From assembly GCA_937873445.1 (NCBI GenBank), contig CALMWF010000017.1:56178-120177 (forward strand): a stretch of 64,000 bases of DNA. Reading direction: 5' to 3'. The stretch comes from an uncultured Alphaproteobacteria bacterium. GTDB taxonomy: Bacteria > Pseudomonadota > Alphaproteobacteria > Rhizobiales > Aestuariivirgaceae. The notes beneath the pieces are model-generated. The model did not search any database. It had not been told where the DNA came from and was given only the letters and a program-made list of their open reading frames with translations. This document shows positions 8,876 through 17,666 of this stretch, piece after piece (position 1 is the stretch's first letter; each line of letters opens with the position of its first letter). A program made the position numbers and the translations under genes.

Positions 8876-9988
8876 TCAGTCCCGCACAACCTGGGCCGTG
8901 CCCGGCGCCACCCGGATCATCACCGCTTCACCCCGGGTGAGCGGCAATTCATCGGTGGTGTCGTTCTGCAGGCGCAGAATGAAGGGCGCACCATCAGCAA
9001 GGGTGATGTGATAATGCGTGTCAGTGCCGAAGAACACGGCATGGTCAAAGCGCCCGCGCAGGGCCGCCTCCTTTGCCGTGGTGGTGAAGTCGGCATGTTC
9101 CGGCCGCACCACCACCGTCACCGTGCCGGCAGGCCTGTGCCCCTCCGGCACCGAGGCCGAAATCACCGCCCCGCCCGGCAGCGCCACCTCGGCCCTGCCC
9201 TTGGCGAAGCCCTTGACGGTGCCGGTGATGAAATTGGTCTCGCCGATGAAGTCGGCGACAAAGCGTTCCGATGGCCGGTCATAGATGTCGCGCGGGCTGC
9301 CCACCTGCAGAATGCGCCCCGCCGACATGACCGCAATGCGGTCCGACATGGTGAGGGCTTCTTCCTGATCGTGGGTGACAAAAACAAAGGTGATGCCGGT
9401 TTCCAGCTGCAGCCGCTTCAGCTCCACCTGCATTTCCTTGCGCAGCTTGTAATCCAGCGCCGACAGCGGCTCGTCGAGCAGCAGCACCTTGGGCCGGGGC
9501 GCCAGCGCCCGGGCCAGCGCCACGCGCTGCTGCTGGCCGCCGGAAATCTGGCTGGTGCGCCGGTCGCGCATTGCCTCCATGCGCACGAGCTTCAGCATCT
9601 CGTCGACGCGGGCTGCCGTTTCCTCCCTGCCCTTGCCCAGCATTTCCAGACCGAAGGCAATGTTCTGCGCCACCGTCATGTGCGGAAACAGCGCATAGTT
9701 CTGGAACACCGTGTTGACCGGGCGCTTGTAGGGCGGCAGCGGTGCGATGTCCTTGCCATAGAGCAGGATCTCGCCTTCGCTGGGAAAGTCGAACCCGGCG
9801 ATGAGCCGCAGCAGCGTGGTCTTGCCGCAGCCCGACGGCCCGAGCAGGGTGAAGAACTCATTCTCCCGGATGGTCACATCAACCCGGTCAAGCGCCCGGA
9901 AACTGTCCTGCCTGAAGCCGGTGAATACCTTGGAGACAGATCGCGCTTCAATTGCCGCCAGCCGGACGGCGGCCTCTCTATCAGTCAA
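8876..9988 (-). CDS. potA: Polyamine ABC transporter ATPase (PotA/PotG type), TTG start
   Basis: A 370-residue nucleotide-binding subunit. Walker A is GPSGCGKTT at residues 50-58, the signature is [14 protein letters not shown], Walker B is [11 protein letters not shown] and the switch histidine is in [10 protein letters not shown]-terminal TOBE-like domain of about 120 residues follows, as in PotA. The start decision is notable: GGGAGG lies exactly six bases before TTG 9988, and no ATG or GTG gives a sensible N-terminus, while the more distal TTG 10039 has no such site. First gene of the importer operon. Confidence 0.92.
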   Translation of the reverse strand: MTDREAAVRLAAIEARSVSKVFTGFRQDSFRALDRVDVTIRENEFFTLLGPSGCGKTTLLRLIAGFDFPSEGEILLYGKDIAPLPPYKRPVNTVFQNYALFPHMTVAQNIAFGLEMLGKGREETAARVDEMLKLVRMEAMRDRRTSQISGGQQQRVALARALAPRPKVLLLDEPLSALDYKLRKEMQVELKRLQLETGITFVFVTHDQEEALTMSDRIAVMSAGRILQVGSPRDIYDRPSERFVADFIGETNFITGTVKGFAKGRAEVALPGGAVISASVPEGHRPAGTVTVVVRPEHADFTTTAKEAALRGRFDHAVFFGTDTHYHITLADGAPFILRLQNDTTDELPLTRGEAVMIRVAPGTAQVVRD

Positions 9989-10079
9989 TGCGGTCCTCCC
10001 GAAACCGGCCCGCCGCCAAGAATTCTCGGCACTGGGCAAAACAGACGTTCCTGCCGGCTTCTGACGAGCCGTTAGGGAA

Positions 10080-10107
10080 AGACTACCACAAACAGGGCTC
10101 TTGCCAA
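10080..10107 (-). promoter_or_regulatory. Candidate promoter for the potABCD-type operon
   Basis: On the minus strand TTGGCA (complement of 10102-10107) and TAGTCT (complement of 10080-10085) are separated by 16 bases and lie about 90 bases upstream of the TTG start of potA. The -10 match is weak. Confidence 0.3.
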
Positions 10108-10149
10108 TGCGGGGTGACTGGCCAATCGGCTCCCTCTATTGGTGCCACC

Positions 10150-10725
10150 TCAGCGCGGCGTTACGGTGATCTTGCCGCTGGCACGCTGGAAGGTGATGGC
10201 CACCCGCGCCACGCCGCGCCGGGCCAGATAGCGGTAGGCTGTGCCCTTGCAATCCACAGGCCGCACCTGCGCATAGCCGAACTGTTCCAGGCCGCGCTTC
10301 ACCGCCTGGCACGACCCCGGCTGCAATTTGCGCGGGGCGGGCGCATAGCGCTGCACCGCCGGGTGGCCCAGATCATAGCTGCCATAGGCCGGTCCCAGGC
10401 TGGGCGGCGGCGGCGCCGCATAGGGCGGTGCGGCGGGCGGTTCCATGGGCGTGGTGATCACCGGCGGTGTGGGCAGGCCGGAACGCCACTGCAGATAGAC
10501 CGGGCCATGGCCAAGGGGCGGCGGGAAATGCCCAGGCGGCGGCGGATACCAGCCGCCCGGCACCAAATGAACCGGCGGCAGGAAGCCTCCCGGCGGCGGT
10601 GGCGGCGGGCCACCCGGTCCCGGTGGCGGTGGCGGCGCCATGCAGCCCGGCGGCGGACATTGCGCCTGCGCCGGCGCGGTCAAACCCACAGCCAGAACCA
10701 TTGCGGCAAACCACAGCTCACGCAT
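10150..10725 (-). CDS. Secreted proline-rich protein with C-terminal Cys-pair domain (paralogue 1)
   Basis: 191 residues, function unknown. A signal peptide of about 22 residues ends at AQAQC. Residues about 23-115 are dominated by proline and glycine, probably unstructured. The last about 55 residues form a compact domain with GSCQAV, a Gly-Tyr centre, PVDCKG and a basic YRYLARRG run. The same pattern (GSCQ, GY, VDC, YKYRAWRG, then a short strand) occurs at the C-terminus of the protein encoded at 10882-11421, so the two are paralogues. The paired cysteines suggest a disulfide in the periplasm or outside. It could be a small envelope protein with a binding domain on a flexible stalk; no enzymatic motif is visible. 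Confidence 0.7.
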   Translation of the reverse strand: MRELWFAAMVLAVGLTAPAQAQCPPPGCMAPPPPPGPGGPPPPPPGGFLPPVHLVPGGWYPPPPGHFPPPLGHGPVYLQWRSGLPTPPVITTPMEPPAAPPYAAPPPPSLGPAYGSYDLGHPAVQRYAPAPRKLQPGSCQAVKRGLEQFGYAQVRPVDCKGTAYRYLARRGVARVAITFQRASGKITVTPR

Positions 10726-10820
10726 GACGCTCTCCGCTCCACTGTCTCCCCGACGGGATTGTGACGGCTGACACTATCCTCCCCAGTCTACACCCCCGCA
10801 AGGCCCCGGGGCCTGACTGG

Positions 10821-10856
10821 TAAACAAAACCGCGGGATGAAGGTTCATCCCGCGGT
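10821..10856 (-). terminator. Rho-independent terminator after the second proline-rich gene
   Basis: A perfect 13-bp inverted repeat (10829-10841 with 10844-10856, two-base spacer) is followed on the minus strand by TTTGTTTA. It lies 26 bases beyond the stop codon of the gene at 10882-11421. Confidence 0.8.
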
Positions 10857-10881
10857 GCAAAATCGTCACTTTATCAGAGGC

Positions 10882-11421
10882 TCAGAGGCCGATGGCGTAA
10901 TAGATCCGGCCGTTCTCGCGGTTCACCTTGATGAGGAACCGCTGACCACCGCGCCAGGCGCGATACTTGTAGTTCTGCCCGCTGCAATCCACCGCACGGA
11001 TATTGTGATAGCCATAGCGGCGCAGCTCCATGCCGACATACTGGCACGAACCCATGCGCCGCATGTAGCGCGGCGGGCGGCCATAGCCGTCATTATAGCG
11101 GCCGTTGTCATAGCCGGGCTCATAGCCCATGTCCGGCGGCGGCGGGCGCTTGTGCGGACGCGGCGGATAGGGACTGCCATCCGGCGGCGGCGGCTGATAA
11201 CCACCATCCGGCGGCGGCGGCGGGCGGTAGCCACCATCCGGCGGCGGCGGCGGGCGGTAGCCACCATCCGGCGGCGGCGGCGGCGTATAGCCGTCTCCCG
11301 CCGCACAGGCCGGGTCATCGGGATAGCGCTGGCAATAGCGCACGGACTGGGCATCGGCACTGGCGGCCAGCATCACCATGGCGGTCACCGCCAGGAGACC
11401 CCCGGTCAAAACTTTCTTCAT
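10882..11421 (-). CDS. Secreted proline-rich protein with C-terminal Cys-pair domain (paralogue 2)
   Basis: 179 residues, function unknown, paralogous to the product of 10150-10725. The signal peptide (MKKVLTGG to ADAQ, about 24 residues) is followed by a short CQRYPDDPAC segment. Decapeptide repeats of the form PPPPPDGGYR come next, encoded by 30-bp DNA repeats, then the shared C-terminal domain with GSCQYV and AVDCSG. ATG 11421 has GGGGG nine bases upstream; a second ATG at 11430 abuts that run and is less likely. A strong terminator follows. A flexible proline stalk carrying a small disulfide domain to the envelope surface is a reasonable reading, but no binding partner can be named. Confidence 0.72.
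   Translation of the reverse strand: MKKVLTGGLLAVTAMVMLAASADAQSVRYCQRYPDDPACAAGDGYTPPPPPDGGYRPPPPPDGGYRPPPPPDGGYQPPPPDGSPYPPRPHKRPPPPDMGYEPGYDNGRYNDGYGRPPRYMRRMGSCQYVGMELRRYGYHNIRAVDCSGQNYKYRAWRGGQRFLIKVNRENGRIYYAIGL
11174..11290 (+). repeat. 30-bp tandem repeats coding proline-rich decapeptides
   Basis: Units at 11201-11230 and 11231-11260 are identical. 11261-11290 matches apart from its last few bases, and 11174-11200 is a shortened 27-bp copy. All are in frame within the secreted protein gene, so copy-number change would alter stalk length in ten-residue steps without a frameshift. Confidence 0.9.
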
Positions 11422-11484
11422 GATCAACATCCCCCTTGAAGGTGGCCCCTTCTGCACCGCGATTGCGGCGCCGCCAAGGCACCC

Positions 11485-12519
11485 TCAACCTGCCGCCTGC
11501 AAAAATCCGTCCAGCACATTGACCGTGTTGACGCCGATGGCCGCCACCGCATAGCCCCCCTCCATGACGAACAGGGTGGGTTTCCTGAGCCGCGCGATGC
11601 GCGCGCCAAGCCGCAGATAATCCTCGCTCTGCAGTTTGAAAAACGAGATGGGGTCATCCTTGAAGGTATCGACCCCCAGCGACACCACGATCACCTCAGC
11701 CCCGAACCGGGCAATCCTGCGGCAGGCATCATCCAGCGCCCGGCCCCAGCGGTCATAGGCCGTGCCCGGCGGCAGCGGATAATTGTGGTTGCAGCCCTCA
11801 CCCGGCCCCGCCCCCGTCTCGTCGCGATAGCCGAGGAAATAGGGATAGGCGTTTTCCGGCTCGCCATGCAGTGAACAGAACAGCACATCGGCGCGCTCAT
11901 AGAAAATGTCCTGGGTGCCGTTGCCGTGATGAAAATCCACATCAAGAATGGCAACCCGGGCCGCCCCCGCAGCGCGGAAAGCCTCGGCGGCAATGGCCGC
12001 ATTGTTGAGAAAGCAATAGCCGCCATAGAGATCATCATGGGCATGATGGCCGGGTGGACGGCACAGGGCAAAGGCGTGGGGCGCACCCTCGCTCATCAAG
12101 GCCTGGGCGGTCAGCGCCACCGCCGCCGATGATTGCGCGGCCTGCCAGGTGCCCGCCGTGATGCAGGTTTCCAGCGAATGGATGTAATAGCCCACCCGCC
12201 CGTCAATGTGTTTGGGTTCCTTCTGGCGCAGGGAGCGGTTGGGAATGGAGGTCGGCATGACCTCACCGCGGAAACCCGCCTTCTGCCATTCATCCCAGGC
12301 GGAGGCGAGAAAGCGCAGATAGCCCCGGTCATGCACGGCACGCACCTTGCGCATGTCGAGCTTCCGGGGGGCGATGATGTCGGTCATCTTGCGGTCCTGC
12401 AAGGCGCGCAGGATATATTCCATGCGCGACGGCCGCTCGAAGGGCGTCACCAGCTCGCCGCCATAGAGTTCCCCCTGCGGAAAATGCAGCCGGTGATCTT
12501 CGCTAAAGACAATCTTCAT
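11485..12519 (-). CDS. aphA: Acetylpolyamine amidohydrolase (histone-deacetylase family)
   Basis: A 344-residue zinc amidohydrolase predicted to deacetylate acetylputrescine, acetylcadaverine or acetylspermidine in the cytosol. In family terms the N-terminus (SEDHRLHFPQGELYGGEL) is characteristic of acetylpolyamine amidohydrolases rather than acetoin-utilisation proteins. The catalytic residues fall at the numbering I recall for the Mycoplana ramosa enzyme: His158-His159 in RPPGHHAHDD, zinc ligands Asp195, His197 and Asp284, and Tyr323 in MEGGY. ATG 12519 is chosen because GGAGG lies six bases before it; an ATG at 12525 directly abuts that site. It stands near a polyamine importer, an amine oxidase and a RidA protein, which supports a polyamine salvage role. 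Confidence 0.9.
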   Translation of the reverse strand: MKIVFSEDHRLHFPQGELYGGELVTPFERPSRMEYILRALQDRKMTDIIAPRKLDMRKVRAVHDRGYLRFLASAWDEWQKAGFRGEVMPTSIPNRSLRQKEPKHIDGRVGYYIHSLETCITAGTWQAAQSSAAVALTAQALMSEGAPHAFALCRPPGHHAHDDLYGGYCFLNNAAIAAEAFRAAGAARVAILDVDFHHGNGTQDIFYERADVLFCSLHGEPENAYPYFLGYRDETGAGPGEGCNHNYPLPPGTAYDRWGRALDDACRRIARFGAEVIVVSLGVDTFKDDPISFFKLQSEDYLRLGARIARLRKPTLFVMEGGYAVAAIGVNTVNVLDGFLQAAG

Positions 12520-12583
12520 CACCATCCTCCGTGCCGAAGCACGCAGGCTGTCAGATCATCGGCAGCAAGGCAAGACGATGGGC

Positions 12584-12928
12584 CTATTTCATGACCGTGA
12601 AGGCAATGCGGGTGACACCGGTGGCGGTGAGACCCACCTGCTGGGCCGCCCCCAGGGAAAGATCCATGACCCGGCCACGGATGAAGGGGCCGCGGTCATT
12701 GATGCGCACGATGACACTGCGGCCATTGCGCAGATTGGTGACCTTCACCCTGGTGCCGAAGGGCAGCGTGCGGTGGGCGGCCGTCAGGCCATGCGGATTG
12801 AAGCGTTCGCCATTGGCGGTGAGTTTGCCGGACTTGTAATAGGAGGCCATGCCGGTGGTGGTGCCGGCCTGCGCCGAGGCCGCCATGAGGGTTGCGGCCG
12901 CCACGGCCAAGATCATGCGTTTCATCAT
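12584..12928 (-). CDS. rlpA: Small RlpA-like septal ring / double-psi beta-barrel protein
   Basis: 114 residues: a signal peptide of about 22 residues (MMKRMI to SAQA) and a single RlpA-like double-psi beta-barrel domain. Conserved stretches are [32 protein letters not shown] and RINDRGPF, then GRVMDLS near the end. The His and Asp in [10 protein letters not shown] and RINDRGPF are those used by RlpA lytic transglycosylases that cleave glycan strands lacking stem peptides. There is no SPOR domain, so it is a minimal form. It lies between the acetylpolyamine hydrolase and the divergent flavoprotein gene and has no obvious link to polyamines. Confidence 0.88.
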   Translation of the reverse strand: MMKRMILAVAAATLMAASAQAGTTTGMASYYKSGKLTANGERFNPHGLTAAHRTLPFGTRVKVTNLRNGRSVIVRINDRGPFIRGRVMDLSLGAAQQVGLTATGVTRIAFTVMK

Positions 12929-13026
12929 CGATTCCCGTTTTGTTGCGGCGCAACATAAGCCGCAACAGGGCAAGAATAAGGCGGTGGTGCCATTGAATTT
13001 TCCCCGCGTTTCAGGCTCCATGGGCC

Positions 13027-14364
13027 ATGCCCTCCACCACCCATGCCGACGCCTTTCACTTTTCCCACCCCGTGGCCAGCTATTGGGAGGCTACTGCCCC
13101 GCCACTTGACCTGCCGCTTCTGCCGCTGGCCGGTGATGTCCGCTGTGACGTGGCCATCATTGGCGGTGGTTACGCCGGCCTGTCGGCGGCCCTGGAACTG
13201 GCCGCCCATGGCATTGCCGTGCGGGTTCTGGAGGCGGCAGAACCGGGCTGGGGGGCGTCGGGCCGCAATGGCGGCTTTGCCTGTGTCGGCTCGCACAAAC
13301 TGTCCTATGCCCGCATGATCCAGAAATATGGCCAGGACGAAAGCCGCCGCTATTACCGCAACATGAAGGAGGCCGTGGAACTGGTTTCCGCCCTGTGCCG
13401 CCACCACGACATTGACGTGGATGCGTGCGAAACCGGCGACGTGACGCTGGCCCATCTGCCATCACGCCTGCACGACTTTGCCGCCGATGTCACCTTCATG
13501 AAACAGGCCTTCGGCGAGGACATGACCGTGCTGACGCCTGAGGCGTTGAAGGAGCAGGGCCTCAATGGCGCCTTCTTCGGCGGCCTGAAAATGAACCACG
13601 GCTTTGGCCTGCACCCGCTGAAATATGTGCGCGGCCTTGCCCGGGCCGCCCACCGCGCGGGTGCTGTCATTCATCCTCACTCCCGCCTTCTGCGCTGGCA
13701 GGAACAGGATGGTCTTCACCATCTCCACACCGGGCAGGGCAGACTCATCGCCAACAGGGTGCTCATCGCCACCAATGGCTACACGCCGGAGGATGTGATG
13801 GCCCGCATGCGGGGTCGCCTGATGCCCGCCCTGTCCAACATCATCACGACGAGGCCCCTGAGCCGCAGCGAGCAGGAGGCCCAGGGCTGGACCTCAACCC
13901 TTCTTGCCTTCGACAGCCGCAAGCTGCTCCATTATTTCCGGCTGCTGCCCGATGGCCGCTTCCTGTTCGGCGGCCGCGGCGGCACCGATGCCTCTGCACC
14001 ATCCGCCGCCGTCTACCGGGAAAAACTGGTGGCCGAGTTCCACGCGCTCTTTCCCCACTGGCGTGATGTGGAGATCAGCCACTTCTGGCGCGGCTTCGTC
14101 TGCCTCGCCCATGATCTGGTGCCCTATGTCGGCCCTCTGGACGACAGGGCTTCCGTTTTTGCCGCCGTGGCCTGGCACGGCAATGGCGTGGCCATGGCAA
14201 CGCTGGCCGGCCGTGAAGCCGCCCGCCGCATGGTGGGGCTGGAACCGGTCGAGCCGCTCTCCGCCATCGTCACAAGGCGGCTGGCCCGCTTTCCGCTTGC
14301 CGCCTTCCGGCCCCTCTATCTCAAGGGCGCCTACCTCTGGTTCAACTGGCAGGACAGCCGGTAA
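13027..14364 (+). CDS. FAD-dependent amine oxidoreductase, gamma-glutamylputrescine oxidase-like (DAO family)
   Basis: 445 residues. The DAO-type FAD domain begins with [18 protein letters not shown] (about residues 42-60), and [11 protein letters not shown] binds the cofactor. The SYWEAT N-terminus and the RYYRNM, YTPEDV and [16 protein letters not shown] stretches match the PuuB/OrdL group that oxidises gamma-glutamylputrescine or related amines to aldehydes with H2O2 release. The reaction here is inferred from family and from the neighbouring polyamine genes. ATG 13027 has only a weak ribosome-binding site. It converges on the RidA gene, leaving seven bases between the stop codons. Confidence 0.82.
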   Translation: MPSTTHADAFHFSHPVASYWEATAPPLDLPLLPLAGDVRCDVAIIGGGYAGLSAALELAAHGIAVRVLEAAEPGWGASGRNGGFACVGSHKLSYARMIQKYGQDESRRYYRNMKEAVELVSALCRHHDIDVDACETGDVTLAHLPSRLHDFAADVTFMKQAFGEDMTVLTPEALKEQGLNGAFFGGLKMNHGFGLHPLKYVRGLARAAHRAGAVIHPHSRLLRWQEQDGLHHLHTGQGRLIANRVLIATNGYTPEDVMARMRGRLMPALSNIITTRPLSRSEQEAQGWTSTLLAFDSRKLLHYFRLLPDGRFLFGGRGGTDASAPSAAVYREKLVAEFHALFPHWRDVEISHFWRGFVCLAHDLVPYVGPLDDRASVFAAVAWHGNGVAMATLAGREAARRMVGLEPVEPLSAIVTRRLARFPLAAFRPLYLKGAYLWFNWQDSR

Positions 14365-14371
14365 ACGGCAC

Positions 14372-14722
14372 TCAGACCGCCGCTTCCACCATGATCTCCA
14401 CCGCCCAGTCCGGCGAGGCAAGCTTCGCCTCCACCGTGGCGCGGGCCGGTGTCTGACCCGCCACAATCCATTCATCCCAGGCCGCATTCATCTGGGCAAA
14501 GGTGGTGATGTCCGACAGGAAGATGTTGACCTTCAGCATCCTGGTCTTGTCCGAGCCCGCCTTGGCCAGGGTGGCGTCGATCTGTTCCAGAATGTCGCGG
14601 GTCTGCTCGGTCACCGACTGGCCCGCCGCCTTGTCCGCCACCACCCCGGCCAGATAGACCTTGCCGCCATACACCACCGCCTCGCTCATGCGCTTGCCGG
14701 CACCAATCCGCTTGATCGTCAT
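14372..14722 (-). CDS. RidA/YjgF-family reactive imine deaminase
   Basis: 116 residues, the usual RidA length. The PARATVEA segment carries the conserved Arg (Arg94) that holds the carboxylate of imine/enamine substrates. VYLAGVVADKAAGQSVTEQTRD is the typical N-terminal core. The ending differs from canonical RidA (MVEAAV instead of the usual IE-A form), so it may belong to an Rid subfamily with other substrates. AGGAG lies six bases before ATG 14722. Flavin amine oxidases release imines, so its position opposite the amine oxidoreductase gene is functionally sensible: it could hydrolyse the imine by-product. Predicted cytosolic trimer. Confidence 0.88.
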   Translation of the reverse strand: MTIKRIGAGKRMSEAVVYGGKVYLAGVVADKAAGQSVTEQTRDILEQIDATLAKAGSDKTRMLKVNIFLSDITTFAQMNAAWDEWIVAGQTPARATVEAKLASPDWAVEIMVEAAV

Positions 14723-14894
14723 TGTGTTCTCCTCTGCTCCCGCCTGTTTGCAAAACACGGGGCCGCCTGTCCAGAGCCATCTCCCCCGTCTTAAGGACAT
14801 GCTGCCTTCGCGCTTGCGAAGTGCCTCTGTTTTGAGCAATCTGTTGCGGTTGTGAAGGCGATGCCGCCTGCCTGCGGCCAGTTGAGTGTGGTGC

Positions 14895-16295
14895 ATGACC
14901 TCCGGTTCCGTCATTCCCCTGATTTTGAGCGGCGGCACAGGCACGCGCCTGTGGCCCCTGTCGCGCCAGACCAAGCCCAAGCAGTTTCTGGCCCTGGGCA
15001 GCGACTATTCCCTGTTTCAGGACACGCTGCGCCGCGCCTCCGGCAAACTGTTTGACCACCGCGCCATCATTGTCTGCGCCGCCAGCCACCGCTTTCTCGT
15101 GGCCAAGGATCTGGAGGCGCTCAACGTCAGTGCCGACATTCTGCTTGAACCGGTGGCGCGCGAAAGCTGTGCCGCCATGGTGGCGGGCGCCATGCGCGCC
15201 GTGGCCCGCAACCCCGATGCGCTGGTTCTGGCACTGGCCGCCGATCACCGCATTCCCGACCATGCCGCCTTCCAGGCCGCCGTGGCCGCAAGCCTGGCCG
15301 ACGCCAGGTCCGGCTACATCGTCAGCTTCGGCGTGGAGCCGCGCCACCCGGCCACGGTCTATGGCTATATCCTGCCGGGGGAACCCCTGCGCGACGGCGG
15401 TTGCCGCGCGGTCCTGCGCTTTGCCGAAAAACCCGACCAGTCCACGGCCCGCGCCTTCATCCGCGAAGGCTATCTGTGGAACAGCGGCAATTACCTGTTC
15501 CATGCCCGGACCTTCCTTGATGAGGTGAAGGCGCTGGCCCCCGCCATTTTCGAGGCGGTGCAGGAGGCAACGGAAAATGCCCTCAAGGACCAGGGCTTCA
15601 TCCGGCTGGAGGCGGGCGCCTTTGGCCGCGCCCCCAAAACCTCGGTGGATTATGCCATCATGGAAAAGACCGCGCGCCTTGCGGTCTCACCCGTCACCTA
15701 TGAATGGAATGACATCGGCTCGTGGGAGGCGGTGTGGAGTGTTCTGCCCCAGGACGATCAGGGCAATGCCACCGCAGGCCGCGTGGTGGCGGTGGAGGGC
15801 CAGAACAATCTCATCCATTCCGAGGATGCCCTGACCGCCGTGGTCGGCGTCGATGACCTCATCGTTGTCACCACCCGCGATGCCGTCCTGGTGGCGCGCA
15901 AGGGCCAGGCGGAAAAAGTGAAGCCGCTGGTCCAGACCCTCAAGGACCGCGGCTTCCCCGAAGCCGACGCCGATATTGAATATTACCGGCCCTGGGGCCA
16001 TTCCGATCTCATCGACCAGGGCGACGGCTACAAGGCGCGCCGCGTCATCGTTGCACCGGGCGGTGTCATTGCCCTGCAAAAGCACCAGCACCGGGCCGAA
16101 CACTGGGTGGTGGTGGCGGGTGAGGCCGAGGTGACCATCAACGGCCTGTCGCGTCATGTCGTGGCCAACCAGTCGCTTTATGTGCCCGCCGGTGCCTGGC
16201 ACGAACTGGCCAACCGCGGCCCCACCCCCCTTGTCCTCATTGAAATTCAGACCGGCGAAGAACTGTCGCTGGACGATGTCATCCGCCATCCCTGA
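14895..16295 (+). CDS. manC: Mannose-1-phosphate guanylyltransferase / mannose-6-phosphate isomerase
   Basis: A 466-residue bifunctional type II enzyme that would make GDP-mannose for the polysaccharide locus. The N-terminal nucleotidyltransferase signature is LSGGTGTRLWPLSR with KPKQFL. FAEKPD and NSGNYLFHA are further conserved points. The C-terminal about 110 residues form a cupin (VIALQKHQHRAEHWVVV) with the metal-binding histidines of the isomerase half. ATG 14895 is used; a GTG nine bases earlier adds only three residues. The 172-bp gap upstream has no gene. It holds a small hairpin (14816-14831) and probably the promoter of the manC-galU pair. Confidence 0.94.
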   Translation: MTSGSVIPLILSGGTGTRLWPLSRQTKPKQFLALGSDYSLFQDTLRRASGKLFDHRAIIVCAASHRFLVAKDLEALNVSADILLEPVARESCAAMVAGAMRAVARNPDALVLALAADHRIPDHAAFQAAVAASLADARSGYIVSFGVEPRHPATVYGYILPGEPLRDGGCRAVLRFAEKPDQSTARAFIREGYLWNSGNYLFHARTFLDEVKALAPAIFEAVQEATENALKDQGFIRLEAGAFGRAPKTSVDYAIMEKTARLAVSPVTYEWNDIGSWEAVWSVLPQDDQGNATAGRVVAVEGQNNLIHSEDALTAVVGVDDLIVVTTRDAVLVARKGQAEKVKPLVQTLKDRGFPEADADIEYYRPWGHSDLIDQGDGYKARRVIVAPGGVIALQKHQHRAEHWVVVAGEAEVTINGLSRHVVANQSLYVPAGAWHELANRGPTPLVLIEIQTGEELSLDDVIRHP

Positions 16296-16310
16296 ACCGG
16301 AATTTTCATC

Positions 16311-17219
16311 ATGCCCCTGTCACGTCCGATCAAGAAGGCTGTCTTTCCGGTTGCGGGTCTGGGCACCCGGTTTCTGCCAGCCACCAAGGCCATGCCGAAA
16401 GAGATGCTGACGGTGGTGGACCGGCCGCTCATCCAGCTGGCCGTGGACGAGGCGCGCGAGGCGGGGATCGAACACTTCATCTTCGTCACCGGCCGCAACA
16501 AGGGCGTCATCGAAGACCATTTCGACAAGCAGTATGAGCTGGAATCAACCCTGCGCAGGCGCGGCAAGTCAGCCGAGCTCGACCTCTTGGAGGAAGACCT
16601 TCCCGCCGCGGGCCAGACCAGCTTCACCCGCCAGCAGGAGCCGCTGGGGCTGGGCCACGCCATCTGGTGTGCCCGCGAACTGGTGGGCCATGAACCCTTC
16701 GCCGTGCTGCTGCCCGACATGGTGATGCACGCCAAACCCTCCTGCATGGCCCAGATGGTGGAAACCTATCACCAGCGCGGCGGCGGCAATGTGGTGGCGG
16801 TGGAGGAGGTGCCCTGGGAGCAGGTGTCGCGCTATGGCGTGGTCTCGGCCCATGACTGGGAGAACAACCACTTCATGATCGACCGCATGGTGGAGAAGCC
16901 GAAGCGCGAGGAGGCGCCCTCCAACCTCATCATTTCCGGGCGCTACATTCTCCAGCCCGAGATCTTCGACCTGTTGTCCACCGCCACGCCGGGGGCGGGC
17001 GGCGAAATCCAGATCACCGACGCCATGATCCGGCTGATGGCCAGCCAGCCCTTCCTTGGCCTTGCCTACAAGGGCACCAGCTATGACTGCGGTGACAAGG
17101 TCGGCTTCCTCGCCGCCAACATCGCCTTCGGCCTCGAACGCGACGACATCGGACCCGCCTTCCGCGAGGCGATGAGTGATGTGCTCGACCGCTATGGCCT
17201 CAAGCTCTGCCGCCGCTGA
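16311..17219 (+). CDS. galU: UTP-glucose-1-phosphate uridylyltransferase
   Basis: 302 residues, full length for GalU. FPVAGLGTRFLPATKAMPKEML is the nucleotide-binding signature (shown here split: AGLGTRFLPATK and PKEML), with VEKPKREEAPS and YDCGDKVGFL near the C-terminus as in characterised GalU proteins. It makes UDP-glucose, the entry to many surface glycans. It starts 15 bases after manC and is probably co-transcribed with it. No clear terminator separates it from the convergent cytidylyltransferase gene 15 bases downstream. Confidence 0.95.
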   Translation: MPLSRPIKKAVFPVAGLGTRFLPATKAMPKEMLTVVDRPLIQLAVDEAREAGIEHFIFVTGRNKGVIEDHFDKQYELESTLRRRGKSAELDLLEEDLPAAGQTSFTRQQEPLGLGHAIWCARELVGHEPFAVLLPDMVMHAKPSCMAQMVETYHQRGGGNVVAVEEVPWEQVSRYGVVSAHDWENNHFMIDRMVEKPKREEAPSNLIISGRYILQPEIFDLLSTATPGAGGEIQITDAMIRLMASQPFLGLAYKGTSYDCGDKVGFLAANIAFGLERDDIGPAFREAMSDVLDRYGLKLCRR

Positions 17220-17234
17220 CCATCAGTTTTATTT

Positions 17235-17666
17235 TCAGATACCCTGACCGTCGCGCTCGATGGCATGCAGAATGTCGCTCAGCCGCGATGATGATACATG
17301 CTTGGTATAGGGGAAGAATACGATCTTCACGCCCACGGCGCTGAACCTTTCTTCCAGCGCTGTGAACAGCGGATCGCCCTTCCAGTCATCGCCAACAAAC
17401 ATCACGTCGAAACGCAATTCCTCCCACGCCCTGAACTTGTCGCGGTGGGTCTGGGGGATGACCTCATCGACATGGCGGATGGCGCGCACGATCTCCATGC
17501 GGTCGGCCTGGGGGATGATGGGCCGCTTGTTCTTGTAGCTCTGCACCAGCTCATCGGTGGAGACGCCCACGATCAACCGGTCGCAGTGCGCCTTGGCCCG
17601 CTCCAGAATGCGCAGGTGCCCGACATGAAACATGTCAAAAACGCCGGTGGTGTAACCTGTAATCAT
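17235..17666 (-). CDS. tagD: Glycerol-3-phosphate cytidylyltransferase-like protein (TagD type)
   Basis: 143 residues, close to Bacillus TagD in length. The HxGH motif of cytidylyltransferases is HVGH at residues 14-17 within GVFDMFHVGHL. FVGDDWKGDP is also conserved, and the C-terminal TKHVSSSRLSD corresponds to the RTEGISTT-like motif in weaker form. TagD makes CDP-glycerol from glycerol-3-phosphate and CTP; related enzymes use other alditol or ethanolamine phosphates. In this Gram-negative locus it could supply a phospho-alditol decoration of the polysaccharide. No glycerophosphotransferase gene was seen. An 8-bp inverted repeat (17686-17693 with 17712-17719) lies 20-53 bases upstream and might be an operator. 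Confidence 0.85.
   Translation of the reverse strand: MITGYTTGVFDMFHVGHLRILERAKAHCDRLIVGVSTDELVQSYKNKRPIIPQADRMEIVRAIRHVDEVIPQTHRDKFRAWEELRFDVMFVGDDWKGDPLFTALEERFSAVGVKIVFFPYTKHVSSSRLSDILHAIERDGQGI

Noticed and set aside
11174..11290. Possible CRISPR-like array
   Set aside because: The 30-bp units are contiguous without spacers and code a proline-rich decapeptide in frame.
12942..12965. GTTGCGGC/GCCGCAAC inverted repeat upstream of the RlpA gene
   Set aside because: Short and GC-rich with no T tract; such repeats are expected by chance in this composition.
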